64,000 nt of DNA from an uncultured Eubacteriales bacterium (GTDB lineage Bacteria > Bacillota > Clostridia > Christensenellales > CAG-314). The first letter of the stretch is position 1. Every line of letters starts with the position of its first letter. The DNA is taken from assembly GCA_900544545.1 (NCBI GenBank), contig UQVY01000008.1, positions 1-64,000 of the forward strand. The letters run 5' to 3'. Of this stretch, positions 17,286 through 25,733 are shown piece by piece. Under the pieces are notes generated by a model, which ran no database searches, was not told the DNA's origin, and saw nothing but the letters and a program-made list of their open reading frames with translations. Position numbers and translations under genes: made by a program.

Positions 17286-17357
17286 GCCGCGGCTGCGGGG
17301 CGGGCGGGCTGACCGAAGTCGGGATTAAGAGGAAAGTTATCGGGGAGCAGACGCGGC
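17286..17357 (+). ncRNA. G-rich stem-loop element B (candidate structured RNA)
   Basis: Outer stem GCCGCGGCTGC (17286-17296) and GCAGACGCGGC (17347-17357) pairs at 10 of 11 positions. The 50-base interior starts GGGGCGGGCGGGCT, has a small hairpin GAC-CGAA-GTC and ends TCGGGGA. The core matches element A at 13892-13969, while the outer stem bases differ yet still pair. It lies 70 bases after the last cassette gene. It is followed by the tandem repeat behind cysS. Confidence 0.5.
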
Positions 17358-17403
17358 TCCGCAATAACCTCGGCTAGAAACGACTCCGCCGAACCTTCCT
17401 CGG

Positions 17404-17520
17404 CTTGAAAAGTTTGCGAGAGCTTTGTAAGCCTGAAACGGTTACGGGATTTTCCTTAGTCTGAAAAGTTCACGGAAACTTCGTAAGCTCGAAAAGTTTA
17501 CGGGAGCTTCGTAAGCTCGA
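17404..17520. repeat. 28-bp tandem repeat copying the 3' end of cysS
   Basis: Four units of 27-29 bases (17404-17431, 17432-17460, 17461-17487, 17488-17515) and the start of a fifth. Read on the reverse strand the intact unit is the last cysS codons ELTKLP, the stop TAA and seven more bases. The spacer units are progressively altered copies of the gene end. Confidence 0.8.
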
Positions 17521-18895
17521 AACCGTCGGGCTTATCCTTTACCGCATAGCCCATTCCCTTCAGAACGTCGCGGAGCCGGTCGCTTTCTGCCCAGTTCTTG
17601 GCTTTTCTCGCGGACAAACGCTCCTCGGCAACGGCAATCGCTTCGTCCGAAGGCTTTTCCGTTTCCTTACCGGCGGGTACGGCAAGCTTTTCGAGACTTA
17701 ATCCGAAAACCCTGTCCATATCGCACGCAAGCTCGAAAACTTCCCGCGATTTCGGCTCCTTTACGAGTTTCCAGAGAACCCCGAGAGCCATAGGCACGTT
17801 AAGGTCGTCGTTTATCGCTTCCGTAAATTCGCACTTATAGGCGGCAAGCTTTTCCTTATCCGCGGAAACGTCGCTCTCTCTGTGTCTTGCAAGAGTTTCG
17901 AGAAGCCTTTCGAACGACTTCTTTGCCGCGTCCATTCCCTCGAAAGTAAAGTTGAGCTTCTGGCGGTACTGGGCGTTAAGACAGAAGTACCTGAATACCA
18001 TAGGCGAATATCCCTTCTCTTCAAGCTCCGAGACCGTATAGCAGTTCCCTAAACTCTTACTCATCTTTCCGCCGTCGAAAAGCATAAATTCGCTGTGCAT
18101 CCAGTAGTTCGTGTTCTTGCGTCCGGTATAGGCTTCGCCCTGAGCTATCTCGTTTTCGTGATGAATGGGAATATGGTCCACTCCGCCCGTATGAATATCG
18201 AAGGGCGTTCCGAGATACTTCAAAGACATAGCCGTACATTCTATATGCCAGCCGGGATAACCCATTCCCCACGGACTTTCCCACTGCATAATGTGATTAG
18301 GCTCGGCCTTCTTCCATAAAGCGAAATCAGCGGGATTGCGTTTCTCTGCGTTGACTTCGACACGCGCGCCCGCTTTCTGGTCGTCAAGACTTATCCCCGA
18401 AAGCTTTCCGTAATCCCTGAACTTACTTACGTCGTAATAGATTCCGTCGGCAATTTCGTAGCCGTAACCCTTTTCCAGAAGAGTTTTCACTATCTCTATC
18501 ATCTCGGGAATATTGTCCGTAGCCTTGGGAGTTACCGTCGGACGGATTATATTGAGCTTTTCGAGGTCGGAAAAGAATACCGCCGTTATCTCGTCGGCAA
18601 TCTCCCTCGGCGTTTTCTTCTGCTCGCGCGCGGAACGCTCCATCTTGTCCTCGCCTTCGTCGCCGTCGCTTAAAAGATGTCCGACGTCGGTGATGTTCAT
18701 TACGCTCTTGACCTTATATCCGTCGTAGCGCAGTATCCTGACGAGCAAATCCATAAAGACGTACGTCCGCAGATTTCCTATATGGGCGTACTTGTATACC
18801 GTAGGGCCGCAGGAATATATCCCGACCTTTCCTTCCTCGACCGGACGGAAAACCTCCTTCGTTCTCGTTAACGTATTATATACTCTGAGTTCCAT
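17498..18895 (-). CDS. cysS: cysteinyl-tRNA synthetase
   Basis: Class I synthetase that charges tRNA-Cys. The 465-residue product has HIGN (38-41), the zinc-site Cys29, IECT (Cys220) with HHENE (244-248) completing the zinc site, and KMSKS (277-281). The C-terminal helical anticodon-binding part ends in the usual GYAVKDKPDGFEL. Start ATG 18893-18895 has GAGGAGA upstream; an open frame eight codons longer lacks a site. Its stop codon lies inside the tandem repeat at 17404-17520. It is transcribed away from serS-linked sequence and converges on the phage-type cassette. Confidence 0.97.
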   Translation of the reverse strand: MELRVYNTLTRTKEVFRPVEEGKVGIYSCGPTVYKYAHIGNLRTYVFMDLLVRILRYDGYKVKSVMNITDVGHLLSDGDEGEDKMERSAREQKKTPREIADEITAVFFSDLEKLNIIRPTVTPKATDNIPEMIEIVKTLLEKGYGYEIADGIYYDVSKFRDYGKLSGISLDDQKAGARVEVNAEKRNPADFALWKKAEPNHIMQWESPWGMGYPGWHIECTAMSLKYLGTPFDIHTGGVDHIPIHHENEIAQGEAYTGRKNTNYWMHSEFMLFDGGKMSKSLGNCYTVSELEEKGYSPMVFRYFCLNAQYRQKLNFTFEGMDAAKKSFERLLETLARHRESDVSADKEKLAAYKCEFTEAINDDLNVPMALGVLWKLVKEPKSREVFELACDMDRVFGLSLEKLAVPAGKETEKPSDEAIAVAEERLSARKAKNWAESDRLRDVLKGMGYAVKDKPDGFELTKLP

Positions 18896-19016
18896 TTTTC
18901 TCCTCGGCAAAGACCGCAAATCCCGTTCCTTCCCGAACTCTCCGACTATTTCAGCCGAAACTGCCGTTCCTTTCCCGGCGAGAAACGCGGTCTTAGTTTA
19001 AAATCGTATTATCGGA

Positions 19017-20300
19017 TTATTTGCGGATAACTTCGATTCCGCCCATAAACGGCACCAGTACCTCGGGGACTCTGACCGAACCGTCCGCCTGCTGATACTG
19101 CTCGACTATCGCGGGAATGATCCTGCTCGTCGCAAGACCGCTGCCGTTGAGCGTATGAACGAATCTCGTCTTACCCGTAGCCTGATCGCGGAATTTCGTG
19201 TTGTTTCTTCTCGCCTGATAATCCCTTGCGTTGGAAACGGAGGAGACTTCCTTGTATATTCCCATAGAGTTTATCCAGACTTCGATGTCGTACGTCCTCG
19301 CCATAGACGCGGAACAGTCCCCCGCGGCAAGCTTGCTTATTCTGAAGTGAAGCCCGAGCTTCTCGACCAGACGGGCAGCCTTCCGGACAAGCTCTTCGAA
19401 CGCCGCGTCCGACTGCTCGGGAGTTGTGTACTGAACCATCTCGATTTTGTTGAACTGGTGTCCCCTTATCATTCCTCTTTCTTCCGCTCTGTAACTTCCC
19501 GCTTCCTTCCTGTAACAGGGAGTATACGCGAATATCTTCTTCGGAAGCTCGCTTTCCTTCATTATCTCTCCGGAATAAATGTTGACGAGAGCCGTTTCGG
19601 CGGTCGGAAGCATAAACTTGTTCTTTTTCTTGTCCTCCTCGCCCTCCAGCCAGTAAACTTCGTCAAGGAATTTCGGGAATTGTCCCGAACCGAATCCGCA
19701 GTTGTAACCGAGTTGATGAGGGGGAAGAATGAATTCGTAACCGTCGCTTAAATGCTCGGAAACGAAGAAGTTCAGAAGCGCCCATTCCAGACGAGCGCCG
19801 TAGTTCCTGTAGAGCCAGTAACCGCCGCCCGCAAGCTTTACGCCCCTTTCGTAATCGATAAGCCCCAGGTCGGTGCATATATCCACGTGATTCTTCGGCT
19901 CGAACGGGAATTCCGGCTTGCTTCCGAAAACCTCGATTACCCGATTGTTTTCCTTTCCGCCCCCCACGAGGTCGTCGTCGGGAAGATTGGGAAGCGGATA
20001 AAGCACCTGCTCCAGAGCTTCGGAAAGCTCGCCGAGCCTTTTGTCGCCTTCGGCTATCTCGTCGCCCAGCTCTCTCATTTCGGCAAAAATAGGCTGTACG
20101 TCCTTCCCTTCCTTTTTAAGCTTCGGAATCTCCGCGCTTACTTTATTCCTCCGCGCTTTGAGATTGTCGAGAGAAGCCGAAAGCTCCTTCCTTTCCTTGT
20201 CAAGAGCGAAAAACTGCGTGAAATCCGCCTCGTAGCCCTTCTTCTCCAACGCCTTTACGACGTATTCCGGATTGTTCCTGAGTAAATTGATATCTATCAT
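19017..20300 (-). CDS. serS: seryl-tRNA synthetase
   Basis: Class II synthetase that charges tRNA-Ser and tRNA-Sec. The 427-residue product has the N-terminal long antiparallel coiled coil (about 30-105) that grips the tRNA extra arm, motif 2 (CYRKEAGSYRAEERGMIRGHQF) and motif 3 (LNGSGLATSRII). Family length is normal. A GGAGA site precedes the ATG. It is followed 121 bases later by cysS in the same direction, so the two may be cotranscribed. No T-box leader is recognised in the 130 bases upstream. Confidence 0.97.
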   Translation of the reverse strand: MIDINLLRNNPEYVVKALEKKGYEADFTQFFALDKERKELSASLDNLKARRNKVSAEIPKLKKEGKDVQPIFAEMRELGDEIAEGDKRLGELSEALEQVLYPLPNLPDDDLVGGGKENNRVIEVFGSKPEFPFEPKNHVDICTDLGLIDYERGVKLAGGGYWLYRNYGARLEWALLNFFVSEHLSDGYEFILPPHQLGYNCGFGSGQFPKFLDEVYWLEGEEDKKKNKFMLPTAETALVNIYSGEIMKESELPKKIFAYTPCYRKEAGSYRAEERGMIRGHQFNKIEMVQYTTPEQSDAAFEELVRKAARLVEKLGLHFRISKLAAGDCSASMARTYDIEVWINSMGIYKEVSSVSNARDYQARRNNTKFRDQATGKTRFVHTLNGSGLATSRIIPAIVEQYQQADGSVRVPEVLVPFMGGIEVIRK

Positions 20301-20432
20301 ATAGTTTTCTCCGATTCCGGACTTATAGTCCGGTAAAAATTATTGTCCTTTCAATGTCTTACGGCGAGCGGCTCTATCCTCAAAACTCCCTATAAAATTC
20401 GGGTTCAAAACCGACCGGAAGCCGCCGCGCAA

Positions 20433-21560
20433 TCAAAGCTCCTTGATGAGAGAAACTCTGCGCTTGTGTTGCTCGCGCTCGAATCCCGCGAAAAGCGTCT
20501 GTATCTTTGAGTTATCCACGAGTTCGCAATTGGTTTCGACCGAATCGATTCCTCTGTCTATAAGAACTTCTATGACCGATTTCAGTATCATAGCGACCGC
20601 GCCCGACTTACGGTAATTGTCCTTCACGCCGATTATTCCGAGTTCGATTCCCGTAGGATTCCTGACTTCGCGGAGAAGCTTTATAAGCGCGCCCGGGTAA
20701 AGATGACCGCGGCTCTTCTTGATGCAGTTGCAGACCTTCGGGAAACTCAGACCGAAAGCTACTACCTCTTCCTGCTCGTTGATTATGACGGGGAAGAAAT
20801 CCAGATTCATAATGATGAGAAACTGATCGGCTATCTGCTGACGAAGCTTCTCCGAAAGAGGTACCGTCCCCGGGAGAGAAGAATAGGTTTCGTCGTAACA
20901 GTCGAGAATCTTATCCATCCACTTATTCCGAAGCTCCTTCTTGTTCCTCATATCGAGAAATCTGAGCTTGTTGTGCCTCTCGGCTATCTGCGCGACTCTC
21001 GCAACCTTATCGGGAACCTTATCCGGTACCTTGATGAGAAATTCCAACCATTCGCACTTGACCTTATAGCCCAGCTTCTCGAGAATCGGAACGTAATAAT
21101 CGTAGTTATAAAGAGTCGCCATAGTTACGTCCCTGTCGAAACCGTAACTCAGCATTCCTTCCTTGTCCATATCGTTGAAACCGAACGGACCGTGAATCTC
21201 GGTCATTCCTTCGCTCCTTCCGAAATCTTCGACCGCGTCGAGAAGCGCGCGCGCTACCTCTATGTCGTCGATAAAATCGAATCTCGTGAATCTGACCTGC
21301 TTTTCGCCGTGAATTTCGTTGCTCTTCGTCTGAATGAGTCCGCAAATCCTTCCGGCTATCTTTCCGTCTTTGTACGCAAGGAAGAATTTAGCCTTGCATT
21401 CGTCGAAACTTGCGTTTTTCTCGGGATCCAGAAGGCTCATTTCGTCCCCGTATAAATACGGAACGTAATGGCTGCAACCCTTGTAAAGGTCGTTCGGAAA
21501 TTCTATGAACTTCTTAAACAGCCTCCGATCGCTCGGATCGATCTCCTTTATCTGTATCAT
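20433..21560 (-). CDS. GNAT-fold N-acetyltransferase-like protein (YghO-like)
   Basis: The product has 375 residues. The N-terminal half has GNAT features, with a central beta strand and KIAGRICGLIQ near residue 70. The C-terminal half contains a second GNAT-like region (GIELGIIGVKDNYRKSGAVAMILKSVIEVL), in which the helix after the strand resembles the acetyl-CoA-binding turn but lacks a full RxxGxG/A. This layout is known for uncharacterised YghO-like proteins; the substrate is unknown. It has its own promoter at 21620-21648 and a GGAGGA site. Confidence 0.7.
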   Translation of the reverse strand: MIQIKEIDPSDRRLFKKFIEFPNDLYKGCSHYVPYLYGDEMSLLDPEKNASFDECKAKFFLAYKDGKIAGRICGLIQTKSNEIHGEKQVRFTRFDFIDDIEVARALLDAVEDFGRSEGMTEIHGPFGFNDMDKEGMLSYGFDRDVTMATLYNYDYYVPILEKLGYKVKCEWLEFLIKVPDKVPDKVARVAQIAERHNKLRFLDMRNKKELRNKWMDKILDCYDETYSSLPGTVPLSEKLRQQIADQFLIIMNLDFFPVIINEQEEVVAFGLSFPKVCNCIKKSRGHLYPGALIKLLREVRNPTGIELGIIGVKDNYRKSGAVAMILKSVIEVLIDRGIDSVETNCELVDNSKIQTLFAGFEREQHKRRVSLIKEL

Positions 21561-21619
21561 TTACGTTACTCCTCCGGCAGGAAAAAAAGAAAAATAAAGA
21601 AATGCCTGCCTATCGTATT

Positions 21620-21648
21620 ATTTTACCACAAAATAACCCGTTTTGCAA
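21620..21648 (-). promoter_or_regulatory. sigma-A promoter of the GNAT-like gene
   Basis: Reverse strand TTGCAA (21643-21648), 17 bases, TAAAAT (21620-21625) with the extended TGG element. Confidence 0.7.
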
Positions 21649-21752
21649 TTATTTTTTATTGATTCCGAAAACGCTCCTCCCGATAAAACGAAAACCGCGC
21701 GAATTAAAAATCCTTAATCCGTCATACTAACCCCAAAAGGCGGAAAAATACT

Positions 21753-23171
21753 ATGGACAACAGACAACGCATAATCGATTCCTTCAGAAACGACACCGAT
21801 TTCAGAATAAGAACGGTACGCGGCAAAGCAGCCGAATTCACCGTAATCCACATAGACGGCCTTACCGACAACGACAAGCTTTCGGACTTCATAGTCCGCG
21901 CACTCACCGACGGAAAACCCGTGAGAGATATTTCCGAGGCGGAGGAAAACTGCGTACAGCTCGTAAACGTCCGACGCATAAGCTCCTTCGGCGAAATGAC
22001 TACCCTCCTTCTCGGCGGAAACGCTCTTCTTTTCGACGAAAAAGGATTGGATTGTCTTGCGCTCGACGTCGCCTCCTTCGAGGGAAGAAGCATAGTCGAA
22101 CCCCCGACCTCCATCGTTACCAACGGACCGCGCGAAGGCTTCGTCGAAAATATCAAAAAAAACCTCTCGCTTCTCCGCAAAAGGCTCAAAACGGACAAGT
22201 TCCGTCAAGTTACGCTCAATATCGGAAAGTATACCGATACTCTCGTTTCTATCTGCTATATAGAAGGAATAGCGGACGAGAAGCTCGTCGAAAAAATCGA
22301 AAAAAAACTCTCGGGCATAGAAGTGGACGGAGTTATAGACAGCAGCTATCTCACGAGATACGTGGACGACAACGGCTCGACGCTCTTCAAAATGTGCGGA
22401 AAAACCGAAAAACCCGATATCTGCGCGGCAAAAATGCTCGAAGGCAGAATCGCAATCTTTTCCGACGGCTCGCCTATCGCTCTCACACTCCCCTATATGT
22501 TCATAGAGGACATTCAGACCTCGGAGGATTATTTCATTTCGCCCGGCTCGGCAACCTTTTCGCGTTATACGAGACTTATGGCGATCCTCGCCTCCATATT
22601 CATACCCGGACTTTACGTTTCACTCCAGACCTATAACTACCAGATAATTCCGCTTAAATTCCTGCTGACCGTGATGAACGCGACAGAATCCATTCCCTTC
22701 GACCCGCTCACGGAAATGATATTCGTTATGCTGCTGTTCGATATCATAAGAGAAGCGAATTTCCGTATGCCAAAATACGCGGGACTCGCCCTCAGCATCG
22801 TAGGAGCGGTCGTTCTCGGAGACGCGGCGGTCAAGGCAGGTCTTCTCGGCGCGCCCGCGGTCGTTATCGGAGCACTCTCGGGAATAGGACTTTACGCAAT
22901 GCCCGACAATACCATTCTGTTCACCATTTTAAGACTGTTCCTGACCGTCATAGGCGGAATCGTCGGAATCTTCGGAATAATTATCGCCTCCCTTATAGTC
23001 CTGACCTACCTCTCGGGAATAGACTGCTTCGGAACGCCCTATACCGCGCCCTTCGGACCGTATATCGCAGGCGACAAAAACGACGCGGTTATTAAATCGA
23101 CCAACGAAAAACTCTCGAAACGCCCGGAATCAATAGGAAGCAAAAACCGCACGCGTTACAGATTCAAGTAA
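21753..23171 (+). CDS. spore germination protein, GerA family (A subunit)
   Basis: Subunit A of a germinant receptor in the inner spore membrane. The 472-residue product has the N-terminal soluble domain (about 1-250) containing the family patterns TVIHIDGLTDNDKLSDFIVRA and VVDG-type KLSGIEVDGVIDSSYL. A conserved EPPTSIVTNGPREGFVENI follows, then a C-terminal membrane part with about five helices, including YQIIPLKFLLTVMNATESIPF and ENFRMPKYAGLALSIVGAVVLGDAAVKAGL-like sequence. It is followed by a B-subunit gene; no C-subunit lipoprotein is present. The ribosome site is weak (GGCGG). Confidence 0.9.
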   Translation: MDNRQRIIDSFRNDTDFRIRTVRGKAAEFTVIHIDGLTDNDKLSDFIVRALTDGKPVRDISEAEENCVQLVNVRRISSFGEMTTLLLGGNALLFDEKGLDCLALDVASFEGRSIVEPPTSIVTNGPREGFVENIKKNLSLLRKRLKTDKFRQVTLNIGKYTDTLVSICYIEGIADEKLVEKIEKKLSGIEVDGVIDSSYLTRYVDDNGSTLFKMCGKTEKPDICAAKMLEGRIAIFSDGSPIALTLPYMFIEDIQTSEDYFISPGSATFSRYTRLMAILASIFIPGLYVSLQTYNYQIIPLKFLLTVMNATESIPFDPLTEMIFVMLLFDIIREANFRMPKYAGLALSIVGAVVLGDAAVKAGLLGAPAVVIGALSGIGLYAMPDNTILFTILRLFLTVIGGIVGIFGIIIASLIVLTYLSGIDCFGTPYTAPFGPYIAGDKNDAVIKSTNEKLSKRPESIGSKNRTRYRFK

Positions 23172-23233
23172 AACCTTCCCCCCTCAAAAACGCAAAATCC
23201 GCTCTGCGCGGAGCGGCGGAATCCACGCCGATT

Positions 23234-24388
23234 ATGACCGGACAAACCGGAATACACCACCCGCTTATGACCGATACCAATAACAAAAACCTCATTAAAA
23301 TATCCCAGATAGCGCTTATGCTCCTTCTTATCCTCGAAGGAAGCAAAGTCATAAACCTCCCTTCTTACGTCGCGCGCGAAAGCGGAAGGGACGGCTGGCT
23401 GACTTACGTGATCCTTCTGGCTATGGACGCGGCGGTACTCGTCGCTCTCCTTCTTACCGTGAAGAAAAACACGCTCGGACTTCCTATGGAAACCATTCTC
23501 TCCCGCTCGGTCGGAAAACCCGTCACGAAAATCATCCTCGCGCTTTACTTCGCCTTCTTTACCATAAGAATCCTCGACCTCTGCATAACCGCCTCCGACC
23601 TCTTTTCCTCAACCCTTACCCTTCAGACAAACTGGCTCGGATTTATCGTTCCCATTCTGTTCTACGTCTTCTTCTCGGCAAGAAAAGGCGTCCGTACCAT
23701 CGCGAGAGTTTCGGATATTCTCGGTCTTTATGTCATTCTCGCAGCAGTCGCAATGACCGCGCTCTCCCTTACTCAGGCAGACTTCTCGGAACTCGCCCCC
23801 GTACTCATCGACGGAATATCCCCCGTTATCGAAAGCATTCCGAAACTTTGTTTCTGGTTCGCGGACAGCATTTTCATTCTATTCCTGCTGAAAGACGTCA
23901 AACCCGAAAAAAACGTTATGCGCACGCCGCTTATCGCCTTCGCAGTCGGAAGCCTCATTGTCGTACTGCTTTACGTCGTGTTCTTCTGCATCTTCGGAAA
24001 CCTCGCGCAGCACCATAACGGCGCAATCGCCAAAATCGCGCAGTTTAACTCCGCCTTCATCTTCAAGGGCAGACTCGATTGGCTCACTCTCATTTTCTGG
24101 ACGCTCTCCGTGTTCATTAAACTCGCCCTTATGACCTACTGCGCACTCTACGCCTTCGACGCCCTCTTCGGAATCAAACCCGAAAAATCGCCCTCCCTTC
24201 CCTCTATGCTCGTATTCTCCGCGATTATGACCGTTCTCCCCGTCCTTACGCCTATGTCCGCCTTCGCCAAAAACCTTATGGCTTCGCCCTTCGCAATCGT
24301 TCCCGCAATGATTATCGAATACCTCATCCCTCTCCTTATGCCGAGCTTTACGAAAAAAGCCGGCGAAAAGGAAATCCGCTTTGGATAA
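23234..24388 (+). CDS. spore germination permease, GerAB family (B subunit)
   Basis: The 384-residue integral membrane protein has about ten hydrophobic segments and the start pattern ISQIALMLLLILEGSKVINLPSYVARESGRDGWL, typical of the APC-type spore permease family. B subunits bind the amino-acid or nucleoside germinant and form part of the germination channel. It lies 62 bases after the A-subunit gene, so a two-gene operon is likely. The start is uncertain: ATG 23234 is used, with a poor GGAGCGG site; Met12 (23267) is an alternative. Confidence 0.85.
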   Translation: MTGQTGIHHPLMTDTNNKNLIKISQIALMLLLILEGSKVINLPSYVARESGRDGWLTYVILLAMDAAVLVALLLTVKKNTLGLPMETILSRSVGKPVTKIILALYFAFFTIRILDLCITASDLFSSTLTLQTNWLGFIVPILFYVFFSARKGVRTIARVSDILGLYVILAAVAMTALSLTQADFSELAPVLIDGISPVIESIPKLCFWFADSIFILFLLKDVKPEKNVMRTPLIAFAVGSLIVVLLYVVFFCIFGNLAQHHNGAIAKIAQFNSAFIFKGRLDWLTLIFWTLSVFIKLALMTYCALYAFDALFGIKPEKSPSLPSMLVFSAIMTVLPVLTPMSAFAKNLMASPFAIVPAMIIEYLIPLLMPSFTKKAGEKEIRFG

Positions 24389-24498
24389 ACCGAAAAAAGT
24401 TAAGTTCGGACGACTCTGTTTTTTATAAAGAGAAAATTCCAAGGTCGGGCGAAGCTATTGAAGTTCTTTGCTCCACTTTCTCGAAAGAAAGCGGTAGG

Positions 24499-25278
24499 TT
24501 AAGCGTTGCGTTTGAGGGAGCGGCGGAGTTTTCCGAGGAAACCCTTATACTTCACCGAGCAGTCAAACATAAGTTCCGCGCCGTTATGCAGGTTCTGCGC
24601 AATCATTTTTATTGCGGAATCAGCCGCGCCTTTAAGTTCTTTAAGCTCGCGGAAGGTCACCGAATCGTCGTCGGGAATAACTCCGAGAGGCCTCGTCGCA
24701 AGACGGTCGAAAATCTCCTTCGTGTCCGCCATATCGCCGTCGAGAATAAGATCGCCGCGGACTTTGTTTATTACCGAATAAATCTCGCTCAGCCTGTAAC
24801 TCCCGAGAATCCCTACTACCTTTTCGCTGTCGCGGATACTCGAAACGTGAGGAGTAGTAACGACTATCGCTTCGTCGGCGCATACCACCGACCTGTGAAA
24901 ACCCATATCTATTCCCGCAGGACAGTCTATAAGTATATAATCGAAAAGCTCGTTCATTCGGTTTACCACGACCTTTATGCTCTGCGCCGTAACCGAACGC
25001 TTTTCGCTGTGGCAGCCGGGCATTACGTAAAGAAAAGGAACGTCCGCGTCCTGAATCAAAGCCTGCTTTATCCGACACCTTCCCTCGATTACGTCGATAA
25101 GGTCGAATACGACTCTGTTTTCCACGTCGAGAATAACGTCGAGATTGTTAAGCCCGAGATCGAGGTCGATAAGAGCTACCCTGAGCCCCATTTCCGCAAG
25201 CCTTATCCCCAAACAGGCGGTGAACGTGGTTTTTCCTACGCCGCCCTTTCCGCTCGTAACAACTATTTTTCGCGCCAT
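24499..25278 (-). CDS. minD: septum site-determining ATPase MinD
   Basis: ParA-type ATPase that places the division site. The 259-residue product has the deviant Walker A GKGGVGKT (10-17), LIDLDLGLNNLD, the switch DCPAGID and a C-terminal amphipathic helix (YKGFLGKLRRSLKRN) that binds membrane. No minC, minE or divIVA gene is adjacent. Start has GGGAGGA. In sporulators MinD also acts in septum relocation; that is family knowledge, not seen here. Confidence 0.93.
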   Translation of the reverse strand: MARKIVVTSGKGGVGKTTFTACLGIRLAEMGLRVALIDLDLGLNNLDVILDVENRVVFDLIDVIEGRCRIKQALIQDADVPFLYVMPGCHSEKRSVTAQSIKVVVNRMNELFDYILIDCPAGIDMGFHRSVVCADEAIVVTTPHVSSIRDSEKVVGILGSYRLSEIYSVINKVRGDLILDGDMADTKEIFDRLATRPLGVIPDDDSVTFRELKELKGAADSAIKMIAQNLHNGAELMFDCSVKYKGFLGKLRRSLKRNA

Positions 25279-25582
25279 AAATCGTCCTCCCTTCGCCCCC
25301 GTCGGGCATTTTTACGGAAAACTCCGTCCCGTTTCGACGAATTTCCGCTTTTTTCTTCTTTATTTTTCGTTTTTTTCGGGTTTTCTTCCGTATTTTCGGA
25401 ATCGTCTGCCGCAATACGCTTTCCTTCACCGACGAAAACACCTTCGGTATCTTAAAGTATAAGGGCGAAACCGAGGGGTTTTTTATGTGTTTTCGTCGCT
25501 TTCTTCCTTTTTCTGTCGAAAATCAAGCCGCAAACCTGATTTCTTACCGTCGAGCCGAAAGAAGCCTTCCTTCCGACGATTT

Positions 25583-25641
25583 CTTTTCAAACAGAGATTC
25601 CTTTTCAAGCAGATTCCTTCGCAATAAAATTCGCAATAAAA
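25583..25641. repeat. two short tandem duplications
   Basis: CTTTTCAAACAGAGATTC/CTTTTCAAGCAGATTC (25583-25616), then a perfect 12-bp tandem pair TTCGCAATAAAA (25618-25641). The gap 25279-25733 holds these, a terminator and nothing else recognised. Confidence 0.7.
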
Positions 25642-25666
25642 AAGGACCGCATAAACTGCGATCCTT
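25637..25666 (-). terminator. intrinsic terminator of the lipoprotein gene
   Basis: Reverse strand AAGGATCGCA/TGCGGTCCTT (one G-T pair) with a 5-base loop and a T run. Confidence 0.8.
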
Positions 25667-25733
25667 AATATAGGTCCGTTCGCTCCGAATCGGGAAAAGC
25701 CCGTAAGGCTCTTCCGACAATCCTAAGTCAAAC

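Noticed and set aside
17286..17357. Element B as a piece of RNase P RNA
   Set aside because: It shares only a GAGGAAAGT stretch with the RNase P conserved region; length and the other conserved parts do not fit.
17404..17520. CRISPR-like array
   Set aside because: Units are adjacent with no spacers and are copies of the cysS end.
25505..25525. Spo0A-box-like CTGTCGAAAA upstream of minD
   Set aside because: A single short match more than 200 bases from the gene, expected by chance in a region this long.
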